A stretch of 45,745 nucleotides of DNA from Oscillospiraceae bacterium (GCA_017398105.1 JAFQHF010000179.1:1-45745), one strand, 5' to 3'. Shown: positions 8,335 to 16,557, numbered from the stretch's first letter. Notes: generated by a model from the sequence alone, not told the origin. Numbers and translations: made by a program.

Positions 8335-8954
8335 GCTTCCTCCAGATGCCGCAGGATGCGGCCCTTGATCATGTCCAGCGCCACCAGATTCTCGCCGCCC
8401 TCGGGGACGATGATGTTGGCATACTTCTTGCTGGGCTCCACATACATCTCATGCATAGGCTTGACGGTATCCTGGTACTGCTGCACAACGCTTTCCAGAG
8501 TACGGCCCCGCTCCCGGACATCCCGCACAATCCGGCGGCACAGGCGCACATCCGCATCGGTGTCCACAAAAATACGGATATCCATCAGATCCCGCAGCTC
8601 CCGGTTTTCGAAGATCAGGATGCCCTCCACGATGATGACCTTCCTGGGAACAATCCGGATGGTCTCATTGGAGCGGTTGTGCTGGGTAAAATCATACACC
8701 GGGCAGTCGATGGCCTCACCCCGGCGCAGCTTCTCCAGATGGATTGCCATCAGGTCGGTTTCCAGGGCAGCAGGCTCATCGTAATTCAGCTTGCAGCGCT
8801 CGGCGTAGGTCAGATCATCGTGACGCTTATAGTAATTGTCATGGCTCAGGAGGGTCACATCCTCCCGGAAGGTTTCGATCAGGTTGTTCATCAGCGTGGT
8901 CTTGCCGCTGCCGGTACCGCCGGCAATGCCGATGACTAAGATGTTGTTGTCCAT
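8331..8954 (-). CDS. udk: uridine kinase
   Basis: Phosphorylates uridine and cytidine to the monophosphates in pyrimidine salvage. The 207-residue protein has the P-loop GIAGGTGSGKTT (residues 9-20), LSHDNYYK, YDEPAALETDLM and the DTDADVRLCRRIVRD lid region of the PRK/uridine kinase family. The start at 8954 follows GAGGGAT; the frame running to 8996 begins in repeat-adjacent DNA. Coupled by ATGA to the downstream HAD gene. It complements upp elsewhere in the window. Confidence 0.95.
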   Translation of the reverse strand: MDNNILVIGIAGGTGSGKTTLMNNLIETFREDVTLLSHDNYYKRHDDLTYAERCKLNYDEPAALETDLMAIHLEKLRRGEAIDCPVYDFTQHNRSNETIRIVPRKVIIVEGILIFENRELRDLMDIRIFVDTDADVRLCRRIVRDVRERGRTLESVVQQYQDTVKPMHEMYVEPSKKYANIIVPEGGENLVALDMIKGRILRHLEEA

Positions 8955-8982
8955 AGTTTCTATCCCTCTGTCCCAATAGATT

Positions 8983-9177
8983 GTAGGGCGGGTCATGATC
9001 CCGCCGATCAGGTCGCAAAATTAACCAGGCTAAATACAACAAACCGCAAAACGCATAAAATACCAGCCCAGGCATCCATCGTTAGCGGGTCGGCGGGGTG
9101 GTGCTACGCGCAGCGAATCATCAATACTGATGATTGCCAGTGGCAATCATACAACAATTTATATGACCCCGCCCTAC
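8983..9177. repeat. family A repeat A4 with an insertion in its right arm
   Basis: Left hairpin around GGGTCATGATCCC and outer ends GTAGGG/CCCTAC. The loop resembles that of A10 (GTCAGGTCG-type start, GGGTCGGCGGGG before the right arm). The right hairpin is split at its apex by ~60 nt (about 9098-9162) that themselves contain small hairpins. Its left-coordinate neighbour is udk; its right end supplies the murI stop codon. Confidence 0.75.
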
Positions 9178-9944
9178 AGTTGATGCAACCGTTCCCAGGA
9201 CAGCTGAATCATCCGGGGATCATTGGCGCTGTTGGTAATTACCACTTCGCCCACTCCTTCTTCCAGCAGTCCGGCTGCTTCCAGCCGCCGCCTGGTTTCC
9301 CGGGCAGTGCCATCGCCGCCGTCCAGCAGCACAGTGCCTTCTCCCAGTACCCGGGAAATGGCTCCGGCCGCGAAGGGATAGTGGGTGCAGCCTAAAACCA
9401 GGGCATCCAGCGCTCCGATGTAGGGTTCCAGAATGCCGCGCAGAAGCGTTTCCGTTTCTTCTGCGTCCACCTTTCCCTGTTCGATCAGCTGCACCAGTCC
9501 CGGCGCAGGAATCTTGGCAATGGTGCAGTTTTCATCGAAGCGGTGCAGAAGGGTATCGAATTTTTCTTCCCGCAGGGTCACCTCGGTAGCCATGACGCCC
9601 ACCCGGCCTCCGGGAAAATGATCCGCCGCCACCTTCAGGGCAGGCTCGATGCCGATGACGATGAGCTCCGGGTACGCGGCCCGGACATCCTTCACCGCCG
9701 CGGCGGTGGCTGTGTTGCAGGCGATGACCAGTGCCTTGATCTCATATTCCGTTGTCAGCTTCTTCGCCGCTGCCAGAGTCAGCTGCCGCACCGCTTCCGT
9801 GGTCCGGGAGCCGTAGGGCGCATTGGCGGAGTCGCCGAAATATAAAAACCGTTCTCCCGGCATGCGCTTCAGCAGATGCCGCAGCACGCTGATGCCGCCC
9901 ACACCGGAGTCGAATACGGCAATATAGTCATGGATTGCGTTCAT
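9174..9944 (-). CDS. murI: glutamate racemase
   Basis: Makes D-glutamate for peptidoglycan. The 256-residue protein has FDSGVGG (Asp12), FGDSANAPYGSR and both catalytic cysteines, in ACNTATAA (Cys76) and GCTHYPF (Cys186), so it should be active. The stop TAG is part of the TGTAGGGC end of repeat A4. The ribosome site is weak (GGTTGGTGA). It is a separate transcription unit between A4 and a family C repeat. Confidence 0.96.
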   Translation of the reverse strand: MNAIHDYIAVFDSGVGGISVLRHLLKRMPGERFLYFGDSANAPYGSRTTEAVRQLTLAAAKKLTTEYEIKALVIACNTATAAAVKDVRAAYPELIVIGIEPALKVAADHFPGGRVGVMATEVTLREEKFDTLLHRFDENCTIAKIPAPGLVQLIEQGKVDAEETETLLRGILEPYIGALDALVLGCTHYPFAAGAISRVLGEGTVLLDGGDGTARETRRRLEAAGLLEEGVGEVVITNSANDPRMIQLSWERLHQL

Positions 9945-9963
9945 AGATTCACCAACCTGGGAA

Positions 9964-10043
9964 ATGCTGAATGCAAAATGCGAAATGCTGAATGAATGGG
10001 AGTGCAGAATTCAGCACTTACCATTCTGCTTTTTGCATTTTTA
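9964..10043. repeat. family C heptad inverted repeat, copy 1
   Basis: Left arm of 7-nt AATGCTG-type units (9965-9995), right arm of the complementary type (CATTCTGC...TTGCATTTTT, 10020-10041), with GCAGAATTCAGCAC in the loop. Lies in the murI-cysteine hydrolase gap. Confidence 0.75.
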
Positions 10044-10082
10044 TCTATCTTATCAAATCTCACCCGTTCTTGCAATGCTTCA

Positions 10083-10111
10083 TTGACTTTTTCGTGCAAT
10101 TTTGATATGTT
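10083..10111 (+). promoter_or_regulatory. promoter of the cysteine hydrolase gene
   Basis: -35 TTGACT (10083-10088), 17-bp spacer, -10 TATGTT (10106-10111), 29 nt upstream of the start codon. Confidence 0.65.
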
Positions 10112-10140
10112 TGAACCATCAAATTTATGGAGGTCAACCT

Positions 10141-10674
10141 ATGAACCGTTATTTATTTGTCATTGACTACCAGAATGATTTCGTGGACGGCGCGCTGGGC
10201 TTCCCCGGTGCCGAAAAGCTGGATGAAAAAATCGCCGCCAAGGTTCGCTCCTACGGCAAGGGGCGCGTGTTCTTCACCCGGGATACCCATTTTGAAAACT
10301 ACCTGGACACCCGGGAAGGGCGGAATCTGCCCGTTGTCCACTGCATCAAGGGCACGCCCGGCTGGGAAGTCTACGGCGAGACCGCCAAGGCTCTGGCAGA
10401 TGTGGAAGCTCCCGGCATTGACAAGCTGGTCTTCGGCATGGATGTGACCGATCCCGCCACCGCCGCCGTACTGCCCGAAAAAGCCGACGAAATCGAGCTG
10501 GTAGGTCTGGTCAGTAACATCTGCGTGGTCAGCAATGCCGTTGTTCTGCAGAGCAAGTATCCCGAAGCGAAGATCATCGTGGATGCTTCCTGCACCGATT
10601 CCTTTGATAAAGCCCTCCACGAAAAGGTGCTGGATGTGCTCTCCGGCTTCCAGGTGACCGTCATCAACCGATAA
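10141..10674 (+). CDS. cysteine hydrolase, isochorismatase/nicotinamidase family
   Basis: A 177-residue cysteine hydrolase of the isochorismatase superfamily. The Asp-Lys-Cys triad is visible: IDYQNDF (Asp9), HCIKGT (Lys70) and SNICVVSNA (Cys128). The layout fits nicotinamidase-like enzymes of NAD salvage, but metal-binding residues are not clear enough to assign the substrate. The ATG at 10141 follows TGGAGG; the frame upstream to 10102 lacks a ribosome site. Monocistronic, convergent with the AraC gene across collapsed repeat A5. Confidence 0.9.
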   Translation: MNRYLFVIDYQNDFVDGALGFPGAEKLDEKIAAKVRSYGKGRVFFTRDTHFENYLDTREGRNLPVVHCIKGTPGWEVYGETAKALADVEAPGIDKLVFGMDVTDPATAAVLPEKADEIELVGLVSNICVVSNAVVLQSKYPEAKIIVDASCTDSFDKALHEKVLDVLSGFQVTVINR

Positions 10675-10688
10675 CGATATTTCGGATT

Positions 10689-10716
10689 GTAGGGCGGGGA
10701 CATACCCCCGCCCTAC
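10689..10716. repeat. family A repeat A5, collapsed to one hairpin
   Basis: A single GTAGGGCGGGG...CCCCGCCCTAC hairpin with no second arm. It lies between convergent genes and may double as a transcription stop for both, though no U-run is present. Confidence 0.7.
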
Positions 10717-10724
10717 AGTTGCGT

Positions 10725-11585
10725 TTACTCATAATCTGCCTCTCTGACCCGGCCGGAACCGGTGCGGCCTGTGGGGGTGGTGCCGAAATATTTGCCGCAG
10801 GCCCGGGTGAAGGCGGAATAGCTGTGGAAACCGCAATGATAGCAGGCCTCCGTGGCCCGCATACCGCCGTCCATCAGCTCCTTCGCCCGGATCAGCCGTT
10901 TCTGGGTGATGTAGCTGTGGATGGTGGTGCCGGTCTCCAGCCGAAACTGGCGCATCATGTGGTATTTGCTGACGTAGAATACCTTCGCCAGATGCTCCGC
11001 ATCCAGCTCCTCCGACAGATGGTCGTCGATGTAACGGAGAATTTCCGGGATCCGGCCGCTTTTGGGCACCGCGGGGCCGGGGCCTTCACTTTCTGACAGG
11101 GCCTTGTTCCGGCCGATCTCCACCAGCAGCCGCAGCATACCGGTGTTGCTTAAGATTTCCCGGCCAAATGCGCTTCCTTCCAGATCCTGCTCCAGAGCAG
11201 CTGCCATCCGGAAAATCTTTTGTTTTCTGCCGTCCCCCGGCCGCAGCACATGACCCCGCTCTCCGGAAAAGACGGACAGCAGATCGCACTCGACGGTAGA
11301 CTGGCTTCGGAGGTACTCCGGGGAAATGTACAGAATGATCCGCTCGTAGGGGGCATCGCTGTCCAGCTCCGGCCGGTGGATGCTGCGGTTTCCGATGAGG
11401 ACAATATCCCCGGACTGAAGCAGGTAGCGCTGACCGTCGATGAAGTAGCTGCCCCGGCCCCGAATCAGCAGCAGCACCTTGCAAAACTCGTGATAATGGT
11501 AATCCACCTGGGTTCCCTGGGCCGATTTCAGGTGAAACAGCCGGAAATTCTCCAGCAGAAAGCCCCGTTTTTTGTATTCCTGCAT
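10725..11585 (-). CDS. AraC-family transcriptional regulator with cupin sensor
   Basis: A 286-residue regulator. The N-terminal cupin (HYHEFCKVLLLIRGRGSYFIDGQ, residues ~29-52) should bind a small ligand; the C-terminal ~100 residues form two AraC-type helix-turn-helix motifs (LAKVFYVSKYHMMRQFRLETGTT and ATEACYHCGFHSYSAFTRACGKYFG). It is divergent from the dicarboxylate/amino-acid symporter, and two direct repeats in the shared gap are the likely binding sites, so it probably controls the transporter and itself. Ligand unknown. Confidence 0.93.
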   Translation of the reverse strand: MQEYKKRGFLLENFRLFHLKSAQGTQVDYHYHEFCKVLLLIRGRGSYFIDGQRYLLQSGDIVLIGNRSIHRPELDSDAPYERIILYISPEYLRSQSTVECDLLSVFSGERGHVLRPGDGRKQKIFRMAAALEQDLEGSAFGREILSNTGMLRLLVEIGRNKALSESEGPGPAVPKSGRIPEILRYIDDHLSEELDAEHLAKVFYVSKYHMMRQFRLETGTTIHSYITQKRLIRAKELMDGGMRATEACYHCGFHSYSAFTRACGKYFGTTPTGRTGSGRVREADYE

Positions 11586-11597
11586 AGCAAACCTCCA

Positions 11598-11634
11598 TAT
11601 AGCACATTTTGCAACAATTATAGCACATATCGCA
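11598..11634. promoter_or_regulatory. tandem AraC-type binding half-sites
   Basis: TATAGCACATTTTGCA (11598-11613) and TATAGCACATATCGCA (11619-11634) are direct repeats with 14 of 16 bases identical, 21 bp (two helical turns) apart. They overlap the araC -10 and end one base before the weak -35 region of the symporter gene, the geometry expected for activation of one gene and autoregulation of the other. Confidence 0.7.
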
Positions 11635-11646
11635 TTTTATTTGCAA
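11617..11646 (-). promoter_or_regulatory. promoter of the AraC-family gene
   Basis: Minus-strand -35 TTGCAA (11641-11646), 18-bp spacer, -10 TATAAT (11617-11622). Overlaps the direct repeats. Confidence 0.65.
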
Positions 11647-11663
11647 TAGCTGTGGTGTACAAT
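11635..11663 (+). promoter_or_regulatory. weak, probably activator-dependent symporter promoter
   Basis: -10 TACAAT (11658-11663) with a poor -35 TTTTAT (11635-11640) at 17 bp. The direct repeats abut the -35, consistent with class II activation. Confidence 0.5.
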
Positions 11664-11696
11664 GGAGCATAAGGAAATTAAATAAGGAGAATCGTT

Positions 11697-12935
11697 ATGA
11701 AAACCTTTCTGAAAAACTATGGCTTCATTCTGGCTATGCTTACCGGCATTGTGTGCGGCTGTGTGGTGGGCCTGCTGTGGCCCGGCTTTGCCCCCACCCT
11801 GAAGCCTCTGGGCGAACTGTTCACCAACATGATGTTCTGCCTGGTGGTGCCCATGGTGTTCTGTTCCATCTGCTCCGCCATTGCCAATATGCCCAGTATG
11901 AAGCGGGCCGGCAAGGTCATGGGCGTGACTCTGGTGACCTTCTTTGTCACCGCCGGCATCGCCTCCGTCATCATGTATACCGTCATGCGCGTGTTCCCCG
12001 TGGTCACCGGTTCTTACGATGTACCTCAGGCTGACCCCAATGCCGTCATGGGCGTGGGCGATATGATCGTCAGCTTCTTCACCAAGCCAGACTTCGTAGA
12101 GCTCCTGAGCCGCCGGGCGATTCTTCCCCTGATCGTCTTCGCTGTCATCATGGGCTTCGGTGTCCAGATGCAGGGCGGCCCCAATACCATGACCGCCAAG
12201 CTCCTGGAGGACATCACCGGCTGCATCATGAAGGCCGTGCAGATCGTTACCTACTATGCCCCCGTGGGCTTCTTCGGCTTCTTTGCCAATCTGGTGGCCA
12301 CCTACGGCCCCGAGCTGATCGGCGACTACAGCCGCACCCTGCTGCTGTACTATGGACTGAGCTTTGCCTACATGTTCGTCTTCTTCCCCGTCTATGCCCG
12401 CTTCGGCGGCGGCAAGGGTGCCGTGAAGGTCATGTTCCAGCACCTGTTCAAGCCCGCTGCCGTTTCCTTCGGCACCTGCTCCAGCGTTGCCACCATCCCC
12501 ACCAATATGGAAGCGGCTGAGGACACCGGTATCAACAAGGATGTTTCCAACATCGTCCTGCCCCTGGGCGCCACCATGCACATGGACGGCAGCGCCATGG
12601 GTGCCATTCTGAAGGTGGCCTTCCTGTTCGGCATGTTCGGTCAGGACTTTACCACCGGCCGGGCGATCCTGGCCATTGTGGTCGCCGTGTTCTCCTCCGT
12701 TGCCATGTCCGGCATCCCCGGCGGCGGCGGCACCGGCGAGCTGGCACTGTGCACCGTGTTCTTCCCGGAGCAGATGGCCATTGCCTACCCCATGGCCCTG
12801 GCCCTGGGCAACCTGATCGACCCTCCCGCCACCATGGTCAACGCCGCCGGAGATTACGTGGTCAGCTACATCGTTGCCCGGTTCGTAGACGGCAAGGACT
12901 GGCTGCAGAAGCACCTGGAAAAGGCGAAAAAGTAA
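11697..12935 (+). CDS. dicarboxylate/amino acid:cation symporter (DAACS, SLC1-like)
   Basis: Integral membrane Na+- or H+-coupled carrier of the glutamate/serine/dicarboxylate family, 412 residues with eight predicted helices and two re-entrant loops. Diagnostic segments are the serine-rich loop SFGTCSSVATIPTNMEA and LPLGATMHMDGSAMG, equivalent to the family NMDGT region, followed by GIPGGGGTGEL. Starts at ATG 11697 behind AAGGAG. Single gene under a divergent AraC regulator, with its own terminator. Substrate not decidable. Confidence 0.94.
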   Translation: MKTFLKNYGFILAMLTGIVCGCVVGLLWPGFAPTLKPLGELFTNMMFCLVVPMVFCSICSAIANMPSMKRAGKVMGVTLVTFFVTAGIASVIMYTVMRVFPVVTGSYDVPQADPNAVMGVGDMIVSFFTKPDFVELLSRRAILPLIVFAVIMGFGVQMQGGPNTMTAKLLEDITGCIMKAVQIVTYYAPVGFFGFFANLVATYGPELIGDYSRTLLLYYGLSFAYMFVFFPVYARFGGGKGAVKVMFQHLFKPAAVSFGTCSSVATIPTNMEAAEDTGINKDVSNIVLPLGATMHMDGSAMGAILKVAFLFGMFGQDFTTGRAILAIVVAVFSSVAMSGIPGGGGTGELALCTVFFPEQMAIAYPMALALGNLIDPPATMVNAAGDYVVSYIVARFVDGKDWLQKHLEKAKK

Positions 12936-12948
12936 GAATATACGCCAA

Positions 12949-12983
12949 AACCCCGAGGTTTTCACACCTCGGGGTTGCTTTTT
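12949..12983 (+). terminator. Rho-independent terminator of the symporter gene
   Basis: Stem AACCCCGAGGT (12949-12959) with ACCTCGGGGTT (12965-12975), followed by GCTTTTTA. Confidence 0.9.
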
Positions 12984-12989
12984 AGAATC

Positions 12990-13101
12990 GTAGGGGCGGA
13001 TTTTCAATCCGCCCTCATCCCTTCGTCAGCAGCGTTGTCCGTAATATTTGCAGCCGGTTTGGAATCGTTACCTTAAGGGCGGATTAAAAATCCGCCCCTA
13101 C
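12990..13101. repeat. family A repeat A6
   Basis: Left arm GGCGGATTTTCAATCCGCC, right arm GGCGGATTAAAAATCCGCC, ends GTAGGGG/CCCCTAC. Typical member of the TTTTCAAT/TTAAAAAT subtype. Confidence 0.85.
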
Positions 13102-13103
13102 AG

Positions 13104-14240
13104 TTATTTTTTTAGTTTTGCAAGAAATGCCTCCATCCGGTCCAGGCCCTTCTTCAGCTCCTCGTCACTATAGCAGTAGGACAGGCGGATATACCCTTCC
13201 GCGCCGAAGCAGAAGCCGGGAACGGCGGCCACCTTTCCTTCCTTAATCATCCGGGTGCAGAAGGCGGCAGAATCCATGCCGAATTTTTCGATATTTACGA
13301 ATACGTAGAAGGCTCCCTCCGGTTCCGGGAACTCCAGGCCCATGTCCCGCAGCCGGGCGCAGACATAGTCTCTGCGCTTGCGGTAGGTTTCCCGCATGGG
13401 GGTCGGATCGGTCTGCAGGGCAGTGACGGCAGCCTCCTGCAAAAAGGTGGGCACAGCCGTGATCTCCGCCGCGCTCAGCAGCAAAAGCCGTTCCATAACG
13501 TAATCCGGGCAGATCAGATAACCCACCCGCCAGCCGGTCATGGCATAGGGCTTCGAGAAGCTCTGGCACAGGATCAGCTGGTCTTTCAGTTCCTCGTCCA
13601 GGCTCAGGTCAGGGCAGCATTCCCCATAGGTCAGCTGATTGTAAACATTGTCCGAAATAACGAAAATAGGCTTTCCCTGCACCGCGGCCTTTACATTGGC
13701 AAGACTCTCCTCGCTGAACACCACGCCGGTGGGATTGCAGGGGGAATTGATGACGATGGCCTTGGTTTTGGGCGTAATGGCAGCATCCAAAGCCTCTTTT
13801 GTGATCTGGAAGCCGGTCTTCGTCACATCCAGAGGTACAGTCTTCGCGCCCGCGATGGTGGCAATGGTCTCATACAGGCCGAAGCCGGGCGTGGGGACGA
13901 TGACCTCCTCCCCGGGATTCAGGATGCCGAACAGCGCCGTAAACAGGGCGTTGCAGGCACCGATGGTGATGAGGACGTTGTCAGGCTGTGTGACATTGCC
14001 CCGCTTCGTCTCAAATTCCGCCACAGCCCTGCGCAGAGCTGCCGTGCCCTGATTGGGGGCATAGTGGGTCTGATTGGCATTCAGGGCAGCGGTGACGGCG
14101 GTCTTGATGGCCTCGGGGGTATCAAAGTCCGGCTCACCGATGGTCAGCATGGCGCAGTCAGGTGTTTCCCGGGCCAGGTTGCTGTAGACCCGGATGGCGC
14201 TGCGCTTCAGAGTAGATAGGTTCTGATTTAATGGGATCAT
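13104..14240 (-). CDS. class I PLP aminotransferase, probable N-acetyl-LL-diaminopimelate aminotransferase
   Basis: A 378-residue fold-type I aminotransferase. The PLP lysine is in SFSKPYAMTGWRVGY (Lys230); INSPCNPTG (~165-172) and the C-terminal arginine in GYIRLSYC bind the substrate carboxylates. General class I aminotransferases look alike, so the assignment to the acetyl branch of lysine/diaminopimelate synthesis rests on context: it overlaps by four bases (ATGA) an M20 deacetylase that is divergent from dapH, giving all three acetyl-branch steps together (as in B. subtilis patA, ykuR, dapH). Confidence 0.85.
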   Translation of the reverse strand: MIPLNQNLSTLKRSAIRVYSNLARETPDCAMLTIGEPDFDTPEAIKTAVTAALNANQTHYAPNQGTAALRRAVAEFETKRGNVTQPDNVLITIGACNALFTALFGILNPGEEVIVPTPGFGLYETIATIAGAKTVPLDVTKTGFQITKEALDAAITPKTKAIVINSPCNPTGVVFSEESLANVKAAVQGKPIFVISDNVYNQLTYGECCPDLSLDEELKDQLILCQSFSKPYAMTGWRVGYLICPDYVMERLLLLSAAEITAVPTFLQEAAVTALQTDPTPMRETYRKRRDYVCARLRDMGLEFPEPEGAFYVFVNIEKFGMDSAAFCTRMIKEGKVAAVPGFCFGAEGYIRLSYCYSDEELKKGLDRMEAFLAKLKK

Positions 14241-15325
14241 AGGAAGTTTTCCGCGAGACCTTCAAAAAAGTCCGCGCCTTTCACCAGAATGGATTCGTCA
14301 AAATCAAAGGTATCCGCATGCAGCGCCGGGGTATCCCCCAGTCCCAGGAAGAAGAACATGCCGGGGACAGATCTCTGATACCAGGAAAAATCCTCCGCCG
14401 TCATGCAGGGCTCTTCCAGGGCTTCAAAGGCTGCTGTACGTGCTACGCGGTCATACAGCTCCTCCGGGTTCATGACAGCGGGATATCCGTCGCTCATGTG
14501 GAGCTTTACCGTGCAGCCGTATTGGTTTTCCACTGTTTTTGCAATGTTTTGGAGCCCCATTGCCAGGGAGTCAAATACCTCGTCCTGAAATGCCCGCAGG
14601 GAACCCTCCATATGGGTGTGAGCGGACAGGGCATTGCGAACGGTGCCGCTGTGGAATTTGCCGAATTTCAGCAGCCGGAAAATACCCTCCGGAACGCTGC
14701 GCTCCATAGCCATGGCCTGTCGGTAAAAGTCGGCACCTGCCATCAGGGCATCGATGCCCTGCGCTGCCTTGGCAATGTGGGAAGACCTGCCGTATAGATC
14801 CACGGTGACCTCACAGGAACGGGCCATCAGCTCGTTTTTCCGGCTGAACACCCTGCCCGCTTCCAATCCCGGCCACAGGTGCAGTCCGAATATGGCCTGT
14901 ACCCTGTACTGCGCCAAAACCCCGGTATCGCAGATATCCTTTGCGCCGCCGGTGGTCTCCTCTGCAGGCTGGAAAACCAGCAGCACATTGTGGGGAAGGC
15001 ACTTCTTTTCACTTACACGCCGGGCCAGTTCCAGCAGGATCGCCATATGGCCGTCGTGGCCGCAGGCGTGCATCCTGCCCGGGTGAGAGGATGCGTAAGC
15101 TGCCCCGGTCTTTTCCGCGATGGGCAGGGCATCCATATCCGCCCGGAAGGCAATGGCGCTTTCCCGGCCGAAATCAAACCAGGCGCACAGGGCGCTTTCC
15201 ATGGGCGCAAAGACGCTGCAGTTCAAACCGGAAAGAGAATCCCGAAGATAGGCAAGGGTCCGGGGCAGCTCCCGGTCCAGCTCCGGAATCTGGTGCAATG
15301 CATGACGGTCAGCGTATATTTGCAT
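14237..15325 (-). CDS. M20 amidohydrolase, probable N-acetyldiaminopimelate deacetylase
   Basis: A 362-residue M20D metallopeptidase-type deacylase. Metal ligands are in MHACGHDGHM (Cys88, His90), QPAEETTGGAKD (Glu122/123) and the C-terminal HADTFDFDE. The N-terminal HALHQIPEL is typical of amidohydrolases. The start at 15325 is fixed by AGGAGG; the open frame to 15439 runs through the promoter. It lies between the aminotransferase and, divergently, dapH, so deacetylation of N-acetyl-LL-diaminopimelate is the likely role; indole-acetyl or hippurate substrates are possible in this family. Confidence 0.87.
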   Translation of the reverse strand: MQIYADRHALHQIPELDRELPRTLAYLRDSLSGLNCSVFAPMESALCAWFDFGRESAIAFRADMDALPIAEKTGAAYASSHPGRMHACGHDGHMAILLELARRVSEKKCLPHNVLLVFQPAEETTGGAKDICDTGVLAQYRVQAIFGLHLWPGLEAGRVFSRKNELMARSCEVTVDLYGRSSHIAKAAQGIDALMAGADFYRQAMAMERSVPEGIFRLLKFGKFHSGTVRNALSAHTHMEGSLRAFQDEVFDSLAMGLQNIAKTVENQYGCTVKLHMSDGYPAVMNPEELYDRVARTAAFEALEEPCMTAEDFSWYQRSVPGMFFFLGLGDTPALHADTFDFDESILVKGADFFEGLAENFL

Positions 15326-15356
15326 AAAAACCGCCTCCTGAGAAAAATTTGGGATA

Positions 15357-15385
15357 ATTATACTCCAATTGCACCCCGGTGTCAA
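15357..15385 (-). promoter_or_regulatory. consensus promoter of the deacetylase-aminotransferase operon
   Basis: Perfect sigma-A match on minus: -35 TTGACA (15380-15385), 17-bp spacer, -10 TATAAT (15357-15362). Confidence 0.85.
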
Positions 15386-15393
15386 TTTCCCGC

Positions 15394-15422
15394 TTGTCAA
15401 TCGGGCAAAAAGATGGTACGAT
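15394..15422 (+). promoter_or_regulatory. dapH promoter
   Basis: -35 TTGTCA (15394-15399), 17-bp spacer, -10 TACGAT (15417-15422), back to back with the divergent deacetylase promoter. Confidence 0.7.
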
Positions 15423-15452
15423 AGAAAATCATACCGCAAGGAGAGAGACTAT

Positions 15453-16145
15453 ATGAACGCACAGGAAATCATTGAATATATCCGCACTTCCGAAAAGAAG
15501 ACCCCTGTGAAGGTCTATGTCTGGGAAAAGACCCCTGTGGCTTTCCCCAACTGCCGGGAATTCCCCGCAGGCGAAGGCTGCAAGATCGTCTTCGGTGACT
15601 GGAAGGATGTAAAGCCGGTTCTGGATAACAACGAATTTTCTCATGTGGAGATCGAGAACAACTGCCGCAACTCCGCAATCCCCATGCTGGACATGAAGGA
15701 TATCCCCGCCCGCATTGAGCCCGGTGCCATCATCCGGGAGCAGGTGGAGATCGGCAAAAACGCCGTCATTATGATGGGTGCCGTCATCAACATCGGCGCC
15801 GTCATCGGCGACGGCACCATGATCGATATGGGCGCTGTGCTGGGCGGCCGTGCCACTGTGGGCAAAAACTGCCATATCGGCGCCGGAACCGTTCTGGCCG
15901 GTGTGGTGGAGCCTGCCTCCGCTACCCCCGTCATCGTGGAAGACAATGTCATGATCGGCGCCAACGCCGTGGTCATCGAGGGCTGCCGCATCGGCCATGA
16001 TGCCGTGGTTGCCGCCGGTGCCATCGTGGTTGGCGATGTGGCCCCCAACACCGTGGTCGCAGGCTGCCCCGCCCGGGTCATCAAGATCAAGGACGAAAAG
16101 ACCGCCGGCAAGACCGCACTGGTGGATGCCCTGCGGGCACTGTAA
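15453..16145 (+). CDS. dapH: 2,3,4,5-tetrahydropyridine-2,6-dicarboxylate N-acetyltransferase
   Basis: Acetylates tetrahydrodipicolinate, the first step of the acetyl branch to diaminopimelate and lysine. The 230-residue protein has an alpha/beta N-terminal domain (1-85) then a left-handed beta-helix of hexapeptide repeats (about 90-210, for example [21 protein letters not shown]) and the typical [15 protein letters not shown] end. The ATG at 15453 follows AAGGAGAG. Divergent from the deacetylase/aminotransferase pair with which it completes the branch. Confidence 0.95.
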   Translation: MNAQEIIEYIRTSEKKTPVKVYVWEKTPVAFPNCREFPAGEGCKIVFGDWKDVKPVLDNNEFSHVEIENNCRNSAIPMLDMKDIPARIEPGAIIREQVEIGKNAVIMMGAVINIGAVIGDGTMIDMGAVLGGRATVGKNCHIGAGTVLAGVVEPASATPVIVEDNVMIGANAVVIEGCRIGHDAVVAAGAIVVGDVAPNTVVAGCPARVIKIKDEKTAGKTALVDALRAL

Positions 16146-16274
16146 CCAGGAACTTCTCACAAGGATAACACACCCGTAAGCTTTCCTCTCTTTTCACCGG
16201 CTGCACATTTTCTGCCCTGCGGAATACCATGGAATGAGCGGTGAAGCTCAAGAAAAGTTTGCGGAGGTAATCTT

Positions 16275-16433
16275 ATGTGCAACAACAATAACGGTATCTG
16301 CGGCTGCTTCAACAATGGCAACTGGTGGTGGATCATCATTCTGATCCTGCTGTTCTGCTGCTGCGGCAACAACGCCACTCCCTACGGCGGCAACGGCTGC
16401 TACAACGACAACAACAACTGCGGCTGCTGCTAA
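16275..16433 (+). CDS. 52-residue Cys/Asn-rich membrane microprotein
   Basis: Starts at ATG 16275 behind GCGGAGG and ends at TAA 16431-16433. The 52 residues include 10 cysteines (positions 2, 9, 11, 28-30, 42, 49, 51, 52), many Asn and Gly, and one hydrophobic stretch WWWIIILILLF (17-27) that could span a membrane. The ends are CNNNN and CGCC. A good terminator follows. No family is recognised; the build recalls small Cys-rich surface or spore-layer proteins, but that is a guess. No clear promoter was found in the 129 nt after dapH, so it could be read through from dapH. Confidence 0.75.
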   Translation: MCNNNNGICGCFNNGNWWWIIILILLFCCCGNNATPYGGNGCYNDNNNCGCC

Positions 16434-16469
16434 GCTGCCAAAATACCAAGGAACCCTGAATCAGAAAAG

Positions 16470-16499
16470 GCCCGGATGCAATCGCATCCGGGCTTATCG
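16470..16499 (+). terminator. terminator after the Cys-rich microprotein
   Basis: Perfect 10-bp stem GCCCGGATGC/GCATCCGGGC (16470-16479 and 16484-16493) with loop AATC and TTATCGTTT following. Confidence 0.8.
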
Positions 16500-16557
16500 T
16501 TTAATGTGGTTATCCCTTTTACAAAGCAAGTATCATAATGCGGGAAAAACAGTTCCT

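Noticed and set aside
8955..9173. Insertion sequence remnant between udk and murI
   Set aside because: No transposase fragment in any frame; the segment is explained by repeat A4.
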